From Axinella damicornis (Eukaryota > Porifera > Demospongiae > Axinellida > Axinellidae), in NCBI GenBank assembly GCA_963931865.1, contig OZ007516.1, positions 11,480,785 through 11,544,784 of the forward strand: a stretch of 64,000 bases of DNA, read 5' to 3'. The notes under the pieces were generated by a model, which ran no database searches, was not told the origin of the DNA, and was given only the letters and a program-made list of their open reading frames with translations. Shown piece by piece: positions 54,010-64,000 of the stretch (within the stretch, counting starts at the first letter, position 1; each line of letters starts with the position of its first letter). Made by a program: the position numbers and the translations under genes.

Positions 54010-54705
54010 AGAAAAGTGTATTATAGCATCATTCTTTTATGGTGGTGTACCTCAATTAGGATATGTGCAACAGCAGCACCCTCATGTGGTGAAGACTGTA
54101 CTGATTGATGCAGTAAACGACAAGTGCGCCAATTACACGCGCAAATGCCATTCAACAGCCTGAACCGTCCAACAGCTTGAACTCTATACATGTACATATT
54201 AGGACGCTCTTATATAGCACTGAACGTGTATATTACTGGAAGTTGTCAATTGATCAATACTATGCTTGAAGTGTCATTATTGTATTGGAGGAAAGTATGG
54301 AATCTTTGGACCACAAGCTTATACAAACGGAATGTATCATAGGGTCAAAAAAGAGCTGTGCGCCTCACATAATGACCAAACATGGGGTGGGCGCTCTGTA
54401 AGTGCATCCAAACAGCTGCAACAGTATGCTGGAAATGATGAAACGCAATGTGACCGTGACAATTGTAGCAAAGTGCGGTCAAGTATTCCCCTCCTGTGCG
54501 CTGACACAGCAAGCAGTTGTAGTCATGTAGTAGCAGCTATAATCATTGCGATTATATCACTCATCATCTTCCCAAGTGCCAGGATTTATTTTGACAGTAG
54601 TCTGTAAGTCGTCCTTCCAGTGCAGGTTGTCAGACATAACTAATTTTTATTTATTGTTGTTATCGTCATAAGATCAATGATTGTTGCATGCAGGTTACAA
54701 CCTTG
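54010..54705. other. No recognised gene
   Basis: ORF 54266-54607 ends with a hydrophobic stretch but has no family; probably chance. Confidence 0.35.
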
Positions 54706-55060
54706 TTAACTTGCAACATTTGTGAGTAAAACCTGGCTGATGGCGGTGGAACTACAAACCTGCAGAAACATCTCAAAGCGAAGCACGTGGACGAAGCCAA
54801 GGAACGCATTGAGGTATTCAAGCTACCCCTGAGACCATCATGTGAGTGTGCTTCTGGAGTACATAATATCCTGCAACCTCATCCAGTTTTCCAAGGCAGC
54901 CACCCAGCAGAAGAAGTGGAAAGAAGAAGACTTTCTACATATGAACCACGGCAGTCCCCATACTTCCAAATAAGTTCCCAGACGGTTTTCTCCACAGACC
55001 TACTTGACCACGTTACACAGCAACTTGTTCAAGCATCTCTGACATTTGAGAGCCAGGCTG
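54706..55060 (+). pseudogene. BED-finger hAT transposase N-terminus, copy 1
   Basis: TCNICE, then a TAA, then NLADGGGTTNLQKHLKAKHV and DEAKERIEVF: this is a BED zinc finger (C-x-x-C then G-G-T-T-N-L-x-x-H-L-x-x-x-H). Downstream, coding text in shifting frames (GSHPAEEVERRRLSTYEPRQ) matches copy 2 at 58.23 kb at about 90%. BED fingers sit at the N-terminus of ZBED-like hAT transposases. The catalytic domain is not present. Confidence 0.65.
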
Positions 55061-55620
55061 ACGTGTACAGTGCTACCTCTGTTACAGATGCACAGCATCT
55101 GGCCACCAATGAACAACACTTCAGCCGCTTACGAACCCCTCACAGTTCAAGCAGTTGGAAGCTGAATGAGAAACGATTAGAAGACGGTTGGTTTCTGTTG
55201 CAGCGCTGTCGGCGACATCGTCCCTGGAATAGTTGGACACGGGAATTGTTGAGCGGTTACCAGCCCGTTTGGCGACGGCAGTCGCGGGAGGCCCCGCTGG
55301 AGCAGTGGGCTCATCAGCGAGTACTGGTGAAAGTATTATTAACAGAATGGGTGTGGTAAAGGGCATGTAATTGCATTGTGGGTTGAATTAACACAGTTGT
55401 TTTATTGATGGTTAGGAGAGAACCCATGGTTTTGGTAATACTGATTTTGGTAGTGGAAACCATAATTATTCATTATAAATTTGGTAATAACCCAAGGGTG
55501 ATCTTTCACAACGATAGACAATTGAGTTATAGCTTCAGTTATACTGTTCGCCATAATACAGGGGCATAGGAAGCAAATTTAGGTTGGTCAGGCAACAAAA
55601 ACATGCATGCATACACCACT
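55061..55620. other. No recognised gene
   Basis: A GC-richer patch (55190-55330) carries a chance frame. Confidence 0.3.
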
Positions 55621-55624
55621 TACA

Positions 55625-56205
55625 AATAAATATGTGTAGTCTATGCTCATTCCCTTGAACAAATTCATTAGCCACCGATACAATGTCCATATTGTCGAGA
55701 ATCTCTTTATAAACGTTAAGAATCATAAGATGATTCAGTCTTGATTGCCCCATCGTACTACGCAAGTATGTCTTAAGCCTTTTCTAAAGACCTCACTCAA
55801 TCCATTAGTTGAAGGCATGACAAGGATCAAATATACTACCCAGCATACTTGCTTAAAGAAGGCTCGCTGGCCTTTTGTTAGTTTTCGGACAAAAGTAAAA
55901 ATTTCCCGTAAGTTCATAGTTTCACTAGACGGTTTTTCTAGCCTTATGCATGAGGTAAAGATCTGTCGACAGCTCACTTTTGTTAAAGTCAGTTCCATAA
56001 AGTCAGTAACATAATTCAGTTCACTGGAATAATCCTTTCCATTTGCTGCTTTTAGGAGCAGTTCCTCCAGATTCTTATATATGTTGTAGCCTGGCTGATC
56101 AAAACATTTTTGGATACTGGAAATCGCCAGATCTGGTGCTTCAAAGTAACACTGACGATATTGATCCTTGACTGTTGGACTATTATATACTCTCCTTCTC
56201 CAACT
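55625..56205 (-). pseudogene. hAT transposase C-terminus (dimerisation domain)
   Basis: Reading leftward from 56205: VKDQYRQCYFEAPDLAISSI, FDQPGYNIYKNLEELLLKAA, YVTDFMEL; then, in shifted frames, RAFFKQVCWVVYLILVMPST and LRSTMGQSRLNHLMILNVYK, ANEFVQGNEHRLHIF. The L-V-M-P-x-T-N and L-R-S-T-M-x-x-x-R-L-N motifs are the hAT C-terminal dimerisation region. Three or more frame changes; the upstream catalytic part is missing. Confidence 0.75.
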
Positions 56206-56239
56206 TCATAACTAGTTGGAACCTTCGTCACTACAAGTG

Positions 56240-56773
56240 AGCAGTTTCGGATATCTCTTTTACTTTCCCATTCTTGTTGCCATGATCTCCGAACTTCAGC
56301 GTAGATTTGCAGACAAGAACCTTGAGCGTATGAAGGATGTCCAAGCCTGCAGCCCAAGCTCATCCCACTTTCTTCAACCCAAACATCTGCTTCCACTAGC
56401 GGAGTCTTATGATTTAGACATGAACTTACTGTCAACAGAATGTTCACTGGCCAAGAATACCTTGAAGGCCAAAGACTTTGACAGCATAAGTGAAGTTCTA
56501 CTAGAAATCTCTTCTCTTAATGAAGCATTCCCAACCTTGTTGAAGTTACTACAGACTGCTCTAACCATAGCAGTCAGTACAGCTCAATGTGAACGATCAT
56601 TTTCCGCACTTAGGCTAATTAAATCTTACCTCCGTTCTACGATGTCTGAACAACGCTTGGTGGATCTAGCAGTATTATCCATTGAAAGGGATTTATCACA
56701 GCAACTGTCATTGGACGAAGTCATTGATCAATTTGCAGGACATGACAGAAACAGAAGGATTATGTTGTCATGA
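56240..56773 (+). pseudogene. hAT transposase C-terminus, ZMYM1-like
   Basis: One open frame reads PILVAMISELQRRFADKN, then LLSTECSLAKNTLKAKD, LLQTALTIAVSTAQCERSFS, ALRLIKSYLRSTMSEQRLVD and LAVLSIERDLSQQLSLDEVI to TGA. C-E-R-S-F-S-x-L-x-x-I-K-x-Y-L-R-S-T-M is the hAT dimerisation motif of the DUF4371/ZMYM1 branch. The frame is intact over 170 codons, but the protein lacks its N-terminal two thirds. It begins 35 bp from the divergent minus-strand hAT fragment and ends 3 bp from the convergent Mutator-like fragment. Confidence 0.8.
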
Positions 56774-56776
56774 ATG

Positions 56777-57432
56777 CTAATCTTGCTCCTCAAGTGTGTG
56801 TTTACTCCGACCACTGTTGAACACAAGGACAACATGACTGGTAGCAATCTCAATGGTTGCCTTGCCAACGAATTCTGTTTTAGGTGCCCGAGCCCAAACC
56901 AGTTTGTTGAAACTCTCGTTTCTATTCTGCGTGGCCCCAAGCAAACATTTCTGTAGCAGCTCTTCCTTACATAGATTGTCAAAATGGGTTTAAGGTATTT
57001 CTCGAAGTCTGCAGGAATCTTGGGTGTATGTGGTGGCATCCCAGCCTGATTGAGTGCTAGTGCACGTTGGTACTTGCACAAGCTATCAGCACCCTCTGGG
57101 CAACAATGGTGCTGAGGTCTCTCATCAGTAGAAAGGGAGTGGTAGAACACTGCCCAGCAAGCCTTCTTCATGCCAGCGAGGTCATTGGTGTGGCCCCGGA
57201 TGGCATTCCCATAGTAAACCTGCATGTGTACAGTAGCATAAAATGCGAAGCAGAAATTGCTCCTTGTAAACAAACCTGGAGGAGGTCTACTGTCTTGTAA
57301 TTCATAGTCCCATGAATGCAATTTTTCACCGCCTTTCATGTTGACCTCAGCTTCCAGGGCCACAACCTCCTTGGAAGGAAGTGCCTTCCCTTGCCCTTCC
57401 CTTTGCCTTTCCCCTGGAACTTCCCACCTCAC
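56777..57432 (-). pseudogene. Mutator-like transposase, C-terminal half
   Basis: On the minus strand: QVYYGNAIRGHTNDLAGMKK, ACWAVFYHSLSTDERPQHHC, CPEGADSLCKYQRALAL, PHTPKIPADFEKYLKPI. After a one-base shift near 56985 another frame gives DNLCKEELLQKCLLGATQNR, NESFNKLVWARAPKTEFVGK and ATIEIATSHVVLVFNSG. This is the conserved second half of the Mutator-like transposases of which a first-half scrap lies at 5.5 kb. The front 65 codons (to 57432) are of uncertain origin. Confidence 0.75.
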
Positions 57433-57560
57433 CTCTGCAAAATCACTCTACGAGTCTCGCTTTTGAGCCAATCTGATATGAGGCATCTTCTAGCTAAGAA
57501 ATGACATTGACAATTATATACACAAGTCTCCCATAATTATAAGAAAACATTTAATACAAG

Positions 57561-57760
57561 GCTCTGCTTCCTCTTCTGGAGCGCATGGGCATTCATGCTG
57601 GTCCTCTCTGCACTACTCATCTTGAACAGAAGGATTCTACCCGTATCAAGAGAGCAGTTGATAGGGAGGCTGTGGTGGCCAAGGAGCGGAGGAAATCGAA
57701 GCGGGCAGCGGAGAACGGTGCAGAAGAGGCACATAACTCAACACTGGTTAGCACTAGCCA
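57561..57760 (+). pseudogene. Mutator-like transposase C-terminal tail, opposite strand
   Basis: ALLPLLERMGIHAGPLCTTH, then RIKRAVDREAVVAKERRKSK and RAAENGAEEAH match the end of the same protein family, where a P-L-x-E-x-L-G-I-x-x-G segment precedes a basic K-x-R-R-K tail. In an intact gene it would directly follow the FNSG of the preceding entry; here it lies on the other strand, so an inversion has split the gene. Confidence 0.6.
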
Positions 57761-57764
57761 CTTC

Positions 57765-58225
57765 CTAATTTGGCACCACTTAGGGGGGTTTGCTGAGTTA
57801 GAAACAGCAACAAATAATATCAAACATACCAGTAAGCTAATTATTCATATCCCATACGTTCTATATACGTAGTTCAACATTAAAGTCCAATCTCAAGAAC
57901 ATGGGAATTCAGTGGATACTTGCATGTCACACTGCATGCACAGTGTAGGTGGTATGCACAGGTTACCAAAATATATTGGTATCTCTTACATGTCTGACAA
58001 CTGGGAATGAGGCTAGGGTGTCTCTTAGCAACAGATACAAGTTTGACAATGTTCAGTCTGAATGAACAATTTAGGGCTGGAACGGATATCCAATTATCCG
58101 GTAAATTACACACTATGCTGAAAATCCGGATTTGATATTAGTATCCGGATATTAGTTGACACGGGTAGTAGTGTACTAGCTGGAGCGTTCGCAAAAGGCG
58201 GCGAACTGGGACTATAGGAAGACGG
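57765..58225. other. Solitary MITE end, otherwise featureless
   Basis: CTGGGAATGAGGCTA (about 58000-58014) matches the right end of the TAGCCTCGTTCCCAG family. No left end was found nearby. Confidence 0.3.
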
Positions 58226-58229
58226 CATG

Positions 58230-58590
58230 ATAACTTGCAACAAACCTGGCTGATGGCGGTGGAACTACACACCTGCAGAAACATCTCAAAGAGAAGCACG
58301 TGGACGAAGCCAAGAAATGTATTGAGGTATTTCAAGCTGCCCCTGAGACCATCATGTGAGGTGCCAAGACAATCCCCGCAACTGCTCCTGGAGTACATAA
58401 CATCCTGCAACCTCATCCAGCTCTCCAAGGCAGCCACCCAGCAGAAGAAGTGGAAAGAAGAAGACTTTCTACGTATGAACCACCGCAGTCCCCATACTTC
58501 CAAATAAGTTCCCAGACGGTTTTCTCCACAGACCTATACTTGACCACGTTACACAACACCTTGTTCAAGCATCTCTGACATTTGAGATAA
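58230..58590 (+). pseudogene. BED-finger hAT transposase N-terminus, copy 2
   Basis: LADGGGTTHLQKHLKEKHVD, EAKKCIEVFQAAPETIM, then coding text up to HTLFKHL in changing frames. About 90% identical in DNA to copy 1 at 54.7 kb, but it has lost the first cysteines and retains an extra segment (LLEYITSCNLIQLSKAA). The two copies have different breaks, so they decayed independently. Confidence 0.65.
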
Positions 58591-58694
58591 TAACAATTGC
58601 CATAAAAGTTAACTGCCAACACAGCAATGTAAACTGAGTCTTAGCCACATCTTTACTCAAGTGGTCTAAAGCACATTTACTCTTTCCGTTACAG

Positions 58695-58921
58695 CCTGGA
58701 ACTGAACTTCAGGAGGTTCTAAAGGAGAAAAATTTCTCGGAACAGAGACTGATCACATTTACAATTGAGCGAGATACTGCGCAGGGGTTTATCGTTGTTG
58801 AAAAACAGGTGCTGTTTGAAGTAGATGGCTTCACTGCGGTGGAGGGACTCATATCGCATACTATGTGTTCTATGTAAGCTACCCAAAGGCATCACCAGCA
58901 ACTGGTGTACTCATACCGTAG
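58695..58921 (+). pseudogene. Terminal exon of a dispersed SAMD3-like ORF, frameshifted
   Basis: An acceptor (CTTTCCGTTACAG) precedes PGTELQEVLKEKNFSEQRLI, RDTAQGFIVVEKQVLFEVDG, FTAVEGL. In the next frame AYYVFYVSYPKASPATGVLI ends at TAG 58919. The Y-V-F-x-x-x-Y-P-K signature near the C-terminus is shared by dispersed, SAMD3-like ORFs of animals. One base change of frame near 58845 breaks it. Function unknown. Confidence 0.45.
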
Positions 58922-58924
58922 TCG

Positions 58925-59905
58925 CGCATTATTAGGCACATGCACCTATAACTCCACAGGAAGGAAATATACGCCTATAAGCGAGATGCGCCTAATAACG
59001 AATGACATTCCTTGAATAGGAAGCGTGCTTCAATTCGAATTATAGCATTTTATACTCCGTAGGATCAAAAATGGCTTAGTTTCTGGAAGAAGACTGCAGC
59101 GCTTAACAGTGAGTACCTGGGATGAGAGTTGAACTTGCGTGATGCACTAGTGGGACAAGAGTGTTTCTTCTCGCGGTTCGGAGGAAGTTTGGTCATGTCT
59201 GCTATAGCATATACCTACGTAGCTGCTACTGTTTTCTCGTGAGCTACGTAGCTGTTGGCTATTGCTATGCATTTTTCTGCACATGGCTATGAAAAATGAA
59301 AAATGACAACAGTTGTGCAACGTCAACACGGTACGCGACGGTAGCGTTTACAAATAAACGGCGTAATATTGACACAGTTTTACGTTCTACGAACATTCTA
59401 CACAAGGGACATTCTATGCAAAAAAAAACAGGAACTTTAATTTGACTCCTACTGTATACTGACCCTCAGTACAGGGTCTGGAGACAGATGATTGGGAATA
59501 AAATACAAGAAAGTCTGGAAGAGCCACCTACATAACATAGCCATTAACTGGCGGAATTCCAAGGGGTATAAGAAAGATTTAAGCGATGATGATTTTATTG
59601 CACTGTTAGCCGACATTTCCTTCCAATACCTAGACAATGATCACATGCAGCACTTTGGCTCTCAACACCACCAAATCCACAGTACTCGTCAATACTGAGT
59701 GCTCACTCTGTCGACAAACAAGAACCCCCATAGCTATAAATTCCTCATACATCATAACATCCAACACTTCGTTCTCCTTTAACTATTTCAATTCTACCCA
59801 TCTAGGGTCATGGAGGAGACTCCATCATCTACCCTACCTGGTGATCTGAGGCGATCCTTTGTGGGTTGATAGTGCTGTTCCAATTTAAGGATCCTGTGAC
59901 TGATA
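58925..59905. other. No recognised gene
   Basis: Short ORFs only (59492-59698, 59637-59849). AATAACG/CGTAGC-type words without pattern. Confidence 0.35.
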
Positions 59906-59910
59906 TGTGA

Positions 59911-60138
59911 AGAGAACGTGCTCAACAGATTGAAGAACTCAGAGTGTTACATATCGAGAGTGAGACAGGCAACGCATCACTGCTGACACCTCTTCCAAGG
60001 TTATTTATTTCTGTGGGAGAAGCTGGCCCTTTCTTGGCTCCCTATTTCCGGTTTGGAACGCATCAGGATATTTATATTCCTCACTATAATATGTACACGC
60101 TGTTACAATACTTTCAGTGTCTATGTCACTTGAGATAG
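59911..60138 (+). CDS. Hypothetical coding-like segment
   Basis: Open from the TGA at 59908 to TAG at 60136: RERAQQIEELRVLHIESETG, then LPRLFISVGEAGPFLAPYFR and QDIYIPHYNMYTLLQYFQ. The same frame is open before the TGA (FKDPVTDM). It reads as real protein, but no family was recognised. Confidence 0.25.
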   Translation, partial: RERAQQIEELRVLHIESETGNASLLTPLPRLFISVGEAGPFLAPYFRFGTHQDIYIPHYNMYTLLQYFQCLCHLR

Positions 60139-60920
60139 CAACCAAACCTCCATGGATGGAGCTGTTTTCAAACTAAGAGTTCCAGCAACATGTTGTTATG
60201 GTTGCAAGCGAAAGATGCTGGAAGAAGAACATGGAAGGGGGAAGAGTGCAGCAAGGCTTGTTGGAGAGAACAAGGTTGACAAACGAACATACTGGGTTCT
60301 CTCTGAGTCGGTCCAGCTTGCACCAGATGGTTCGTTGTTGCAGCCAGGACAATCACCATTTCTGTGGCTGTGACATCTGGTCAATGGCAGCAACATACTG
60401 ATGGAAGAGACACTGCCATGCAAGGTATGTATACCTTGAACAACGGTGAAAGCATCATTCCTTTGTGTCAGTCCATCCAGCACTTCATGGGTGCGGATGG
60501 AATGCCAGATAACTAAGCTGCTCACACAGCCTGGTGGTAATTATAACACCATCTCCTATTCGGTGTACCTAATGAAAGGGACCCACCACACATACATGAG
60601 GATCCTTGCTTTAGAAATTGGTGGGATAGGTAATACAGTGGCCATTGTACCATTTCACCATGGTCCAGACACCCCTGAGCGACTTGAGGGATTCTCCCTT
60701 GATGCTTTGATAGCTGACGTGAAGTCTCTGGCACCTGATTTGCTTAGCCCAACTGGTCTTCAATTCAAGGGCATCCATAACTGTGCACATAGTTGCAGAT
60801 AAACTGCAACCCTATTGCTGTGTGGGGACACCAGAGGTTGGTTATGACTTTTCAGACTACAAAGAGGCCACAGACGAGTTAAGGTTATGATGAACAAGTG
60901 GAAGCAGCTGCCAGTAATGA
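60139..60920. other. Unassigned ORFs
   Basis: The ORF at 60446-60802 (118 codons, LKSLAPDLLSPTGLQFKGIH-like end) is soluble and protein-like but unrecognised. 60152-60373 is less convincing. Confidence 0.25.
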
Positions 60921-60924
60921 TTAT

Positions 60925-61015
60925 GAACCATGGCAGTCCCATACTTCCAAATATGTTCCCAGACAGTTTTCTCCATAGACCTACTGGACCATGTTACACA
61001 GCACCTTGTTCATGT
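60925..61015 (+). pseudogene. BED-hAT fragment, copy 3
   Basis: GAACCATGGCAGTCCCATAC and the following 70 bp match the 3' parts of copies 1 and 2 (their STYEPRQSPYFQ region). No open frame. Confidence 0.6.
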
Positions 61016-61019
61016 GCTT

Positions 61020-62145
61020 ACCTGCTTCGGCTCATTGCATACAATCTGATATTGTTGACTCTGTAAGCCTTGTAAACCCAGCAATTGTGGAGCCTTGGAA
61101 ACCCAGCAATTGTGACGCCCCCAATTAACAGAGCCAATATCTACTACTGTGCAATGAAGTAGTAAAGTATATGAACATCAAGCGACTGTTGCCATGCGAA
61201 TTAATAACTGATGTGCGATTCCCTAGAACCGGATAAATTGGGGCTGTCACTAGTGGGAATTACAACGACCATACCAATATCCAGAACCAAACTTACATGG
61301 CACTATTCATTGCCACTGCAGAGAGTTAAAATGCAGATGTGCGTTTAAGAGTAGTGAGTGTGTCAACTACACATGTACAAAGGATACAACTGTCGCACAA
61401 TGTTTCCTACGTTTGCGACTCTCACGTTGTTGATCATTACAAGTTCCTTGTGGCAAAGTACTGCTTGAATGTTACCAGAAAGAAGGATTCTATTTTTCCA
61501 CTACTATTTCACCACATCTATTAATTGTGGCGACCTGTAGAGCAAATTGTGATATTCTTTTTTGTGACACGTCATACCTTCATGGGCAGCACCTGTAACT
61601 TAAGTTCGCACCTCAATGACTGCAAGTTCAGAATTTTCCCAAAGCCAATGTGTTTTAGGTTGGGCTAAGCAAAACACTGAATATATTGTGTTATTTCAAG
61701 ACTCAACAACCCTCAACTTCAACTGTTAAAACTGGAAAAAAATTAAAACCGAATCATGGTGAAGGTGAGCTACGGGCCATAGCCATGTTCACACTCCTAA
61801 CTCATAATCTGTGCTGATGGGTGTGATTTTACCAGTTGTGCATGTTGTTATAAGCAAACAGTCTGCTTGTCTGTGTGTCAGTCAGTGACTCATTAACTTC
61901 TTGGACAGAATCAGGCCGCTTTGGAACTCGTCTTTCAACTTAGAAGTAATTAAATGTTGAAATGTAAAATTGTAACAGGATTATCTGCACTTTAGAGATG
62001 GCAATAGCTTCTAGTAGCTAACGTTTCGCCAACGAAAACTATTACAAAGTATTTATGGAAGGCCTAATGATGTCATGAACATACCTATTCCAGATAAAGC
62101 ACAATCTTAGCAATATGAAAAACAACGCATGTGTGGGGTAGGTGC
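61020..62145. other. No recognised feature
   Basis: A short direct repeat (AAACCCAGCAATTGTG, twice at about 61075-61112) and no gene. Confidence 0.35.
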
Positions 62146-62149
62146 TCTA

Positions 62150-62233
62150 CCCAGGTACATGTAGACCAGCATTATGTCGATGGACATTTCTGTTCAAATT
62201 AAAATCAATCTATCCATCTATCTATCTATCTCT
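62150..62233 (+). mobile_element. 3' tail of a CR1/L2-type LINE
   Basis: GGACATTTCTGTTCAAATTAAAAT then ATCTATCCATCTATCTATC resembles the end of the intact LINE at 32.52-32.58 kb (GGGACATTTCCTGTCTAAAATTAAAAT then tandem ATCT). Upstream sequence no longer matches. Confidence 0.6.
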
Positions 62234-62239
62234 ATACCG

Positions 62240-63140
62240 GGCAGTGGGCTAGCCTAGCTCGATCCCATGCCTTCCACACCTCCAGTTTTTCATCACTTGT
62301 CTAGTCATGACACTGTACACGTATAATTCATTCTGAAGGGTAGCGAATTATTACATTGTACATGTATACCGTAGGCGCTATAATTATGCGTCGCTCAATA
62401 AATAATTCTTTCTGAAATGCAATGCAACAATAGAAATTCGGTCAGCCAAACGGCATGAAAGGCGATGAACTTCGATGCATGATTAGAAAACACCTCGCTA
62501 GGTACTCAAGGTAGACAAGGCTTTTGCATAGCGGTTGTGGTTGTCGGACTGTCACTGCCTTTTCTACACGGGGCGTCCATATCCTGGGGCACAGAAATAC
62601 ATAGCTAAGTGAGTTGCTTTCTCGTACCTTCACTGATGTCCCAGCCATATCGCAACTGTGTCTTTAACGTTCACAGGCAGTGATGTGATGCACCAATTCG
62701 CCGTTCATCTGTACTGTGTGCGCTTCGAGCTACGTACGTACGTAGCTGCCATGCTGCTGTTATAATCGCAATTAGTCCCCAGAGTGTGACGCAATACTGG
62801 GTTGAGACATTAAATTTTGACGCAGAATTAGAAAGGATGCATAATTAGAGGCGCCTACGGTACGTCATTCTGATGGGAATAGAGGCAAACACCATGTATG
62901 AAAATGAAAGTGAAATATGCCATGAAAGCATCATGGATATTTTCATATGAGTGCAATACAATTGAGACGATTGAAAATTCCATGAACTGCATGGAAGTTT
63001 CATGAAATATCATAGTAAGTACGTGCAATATACATACAAACATACGTACATCTTGTATGAATTCTACCCACCGTAATCTCCCCATAATACGTCCATGGGT
63101 GGCTATACGAAAACAGGGGTGGGTTAATTTTGATTTGATA
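62240..63140. other. No recognised feature
   Basis: Motif-free ORFs (62442-62648 and 62855-63085, both minus). CGTACGTACGTAGC at 62732-62748 is a short self-complementary run. Confidence 0.35.
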
Positions 63141-63148
63141 TTCCACTT

Positions 63149-63174
63149 TCTCTCTCTCTCTCTCTCTCTCTCTC
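63149..63174. repeat. (TC)13 microsatellite
   Basis: Thirteen perfect TC units. Confidence 0.95.
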
Positions 63175-63317
63175 AAGCTCACCGTTTCCTCTTTTGAAGC
63201 AGGTGGGGGATCCTGGGGAAGGAGGTCCATACCCGGTGGCCGAAGCTGCCCATCCAATGTGAAAGGAAAGGAAATCGTATGGGTTCAAAGACTGCAAAAG
63301 CACACTGCAGTCCCCGC

Positions 63318-63907
63318 ATACCAGGATTTTGGCGGCCACTAAATTTGGCGAAATCGCCTGAAATAGCTCGGGATAAAATCTGGTGAATTTCAAATTTGAC
63401 GATTGACAGTCAAAAAGATGACGTAACTATGCGTACCGCGAGCGCGACGTGACTTGTACTTCATGAGATCGAGAAGCCCTGGCCTCACGACAAAGACGTA
63501 CGAAGTGGAGAGCAGCTTCATGGCAACCACGTTTTCAGTGGCATCTGGAGGCCCACAATCGGCGAACAGCTATCCGGGAGATCATCATGATCAGGTCGAT
63601 CAGACAGCAATGCCGAGGATGCATAGCTACGCTGCGGCAGTATTATGCACGAGACAGGTACACAGTCGGCCATGACCTGGATAATAAGCCTGTAAGCTTC
63701 CGTGCACCATCGTGAAGTAGTAGGCGCTTCTCCGTAGACCTTTCTGAGCAGGTAGTAGCACATTGGGTCTTGCAATTTCAAGGTGGGTCTTGCCTCGCCG
63801 CACGCGCCGACAGTTGATCATTTAATATTGGTGATTTTTTAGTTTGGCGACTGACTTCCGAATCGCCAAATCGCCAAAATAAAACGGTCGCCAAAATTTC
63901 CCGGTAT
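63318..63907. mobile_element. 590-bp inverted-repeat element
   Basis: ATACCAGGATTTTGGCGGCC with TTTGGCGAAATCGCC at the left, and CGCCAAATCGCCAAAAT with GGTCGCCAAAATTTCCCGGTAT at the right, form diverged inverted ends built from TTTGGCGA words. Left and right differ by small insertions. Target duplication unclear (TA possible). No transposase. Confidence 0.5.
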
Positions 63908-63931
63908 ACGGTACCGTGTATCTGATACTTC

Positions 63932-63990
63932 TAGCCTCTTGCCCAGCCCTGTCGCGCGACACCGCAGACAGGGTCTGGTGTTTTGAGCTA
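63932..63990. mobile_element. Degenerate 59-bp hairpin of the TAGCCTCG family
   Basis: TAGCCTCTTGCCCAGCCCTGTC, loop, GACAGGGTCTGGTGTTTTGAGCTA. Similar size and ends to the 52-bp element at 32743, but without a recognisable duplication. Confidence 0.4.
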
Positions 63991-64000
63991 ACACCTTTCC

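Noticed and set aside
56052..56447. 131-codon minus-strand ORF as a gene
   Set aside because: It mostly shadows the plus-strand hAT fragment; the real minus-strand coding signal before 56205 is in a different frame.

Overview
This is eukaryotic, animal-type DNA and reads as an AT-moderate, transposon-dense invertebrate intergenic region. The evidence is intron-like splice signals, no operons, microsatellites, and non-LTR, Penelope-like, Ty3/Gypsy, Crypton, Harbinger, piggyBac, hAT and Mutator-like coding remnants side by side. An early-branching or marine invertebrate (sponge or cnidarian type) fits best, because a LINE in the window carries a virus-like 2A recoding motif, which is known from such genomes. 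The species cannot be fixed from the sequence. No unambiguous single-copy host gene was found, and almost every recognisable protein is a mobile-element product, usually frameshifted or truncated.

Layout. 0-6 kb: a frameshifted P-loop NTPase-like ORF, a transposase helix-turn-helix remnant, a 603-bp MITE with TTA target-site duplication, and piggyBac and Mutator-like scraps. 6.9-9.1 kb: a 1.3-kb inverted-repeat element with minisatellite arms around a CpG-rich, NRF1-like promoter and a small ORF, then a 620-bp MITE with a perfect 9-bp duplication. 10.6-13.3 kb: a 273-bp near-perfect palindrome, a 0.5-kb tandem duplication, and a Ty3/Gypsy pol fragment ending in 25 G. 16.4-17.6 kb: a 160-bp palindrome next to a Crypton-like tyrosine-recombinase gene that has lost its catalytic middle. 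18.3-19.5 kb: a 24-bp-periodic pyrimidine-rich satellite, open in several frames on both strands. 19.8-22 kb: a hAT-like transposase pseudogene and a second Crypton-like scrap. 23-27.6 kb: long inverted repeats around a Penelope-like C-terminus with GIY-YIG nuclease, a 260-bp MITE, and a 5'-truncated LINE on the minus strand.

27.6-35.1 kb: nested MITEs, an intact LINE ORF (signal-peptide-like N-terminus, 2A motif, PHD-like finger, APE endonuclease, reverse transcriptase), a 52-bp palindromic MITE, and a second, frameshifted reverse transcriptase. 36.7-42.4 kb: a 2.4-kb region bounded by degenerate inverted repeats, containing two apparent exons of an unassigned protein, with a damaged partial copy 3.7 kb downstream, and between them an internally deleted Harbinger element. 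43-49.7 kb: an exon encoding lysine/alanine repeats, a 58-bp minisatellite, a duplicated exon-like block, a piggyBac remnant and another inverted-repeat element. 50-54 kb: decayed CGGBP1-like, HIRAN-like and RG-rich coding segments, then a 1.13-kb inverted-repeat element carrying its own zinc-knuckle ORF. 54.7-61 kb: fragments of BED-finger hAT, hAT dimerisation domains in opposed orientations, and a Mutator-like transposase split between strands. 61-64 kb: mostly featureless, with a LINE tail and an inverted-repeat element.

The most coherent unreported-looking signal is a family of short elements sharing the terminus TAG(C/T)CTCGT(T/A)CCCAG and making 9-bp target duplications. At least five members (52 to 1,062 bp) share only their termini, so one transposase may move many unrelated interiors.
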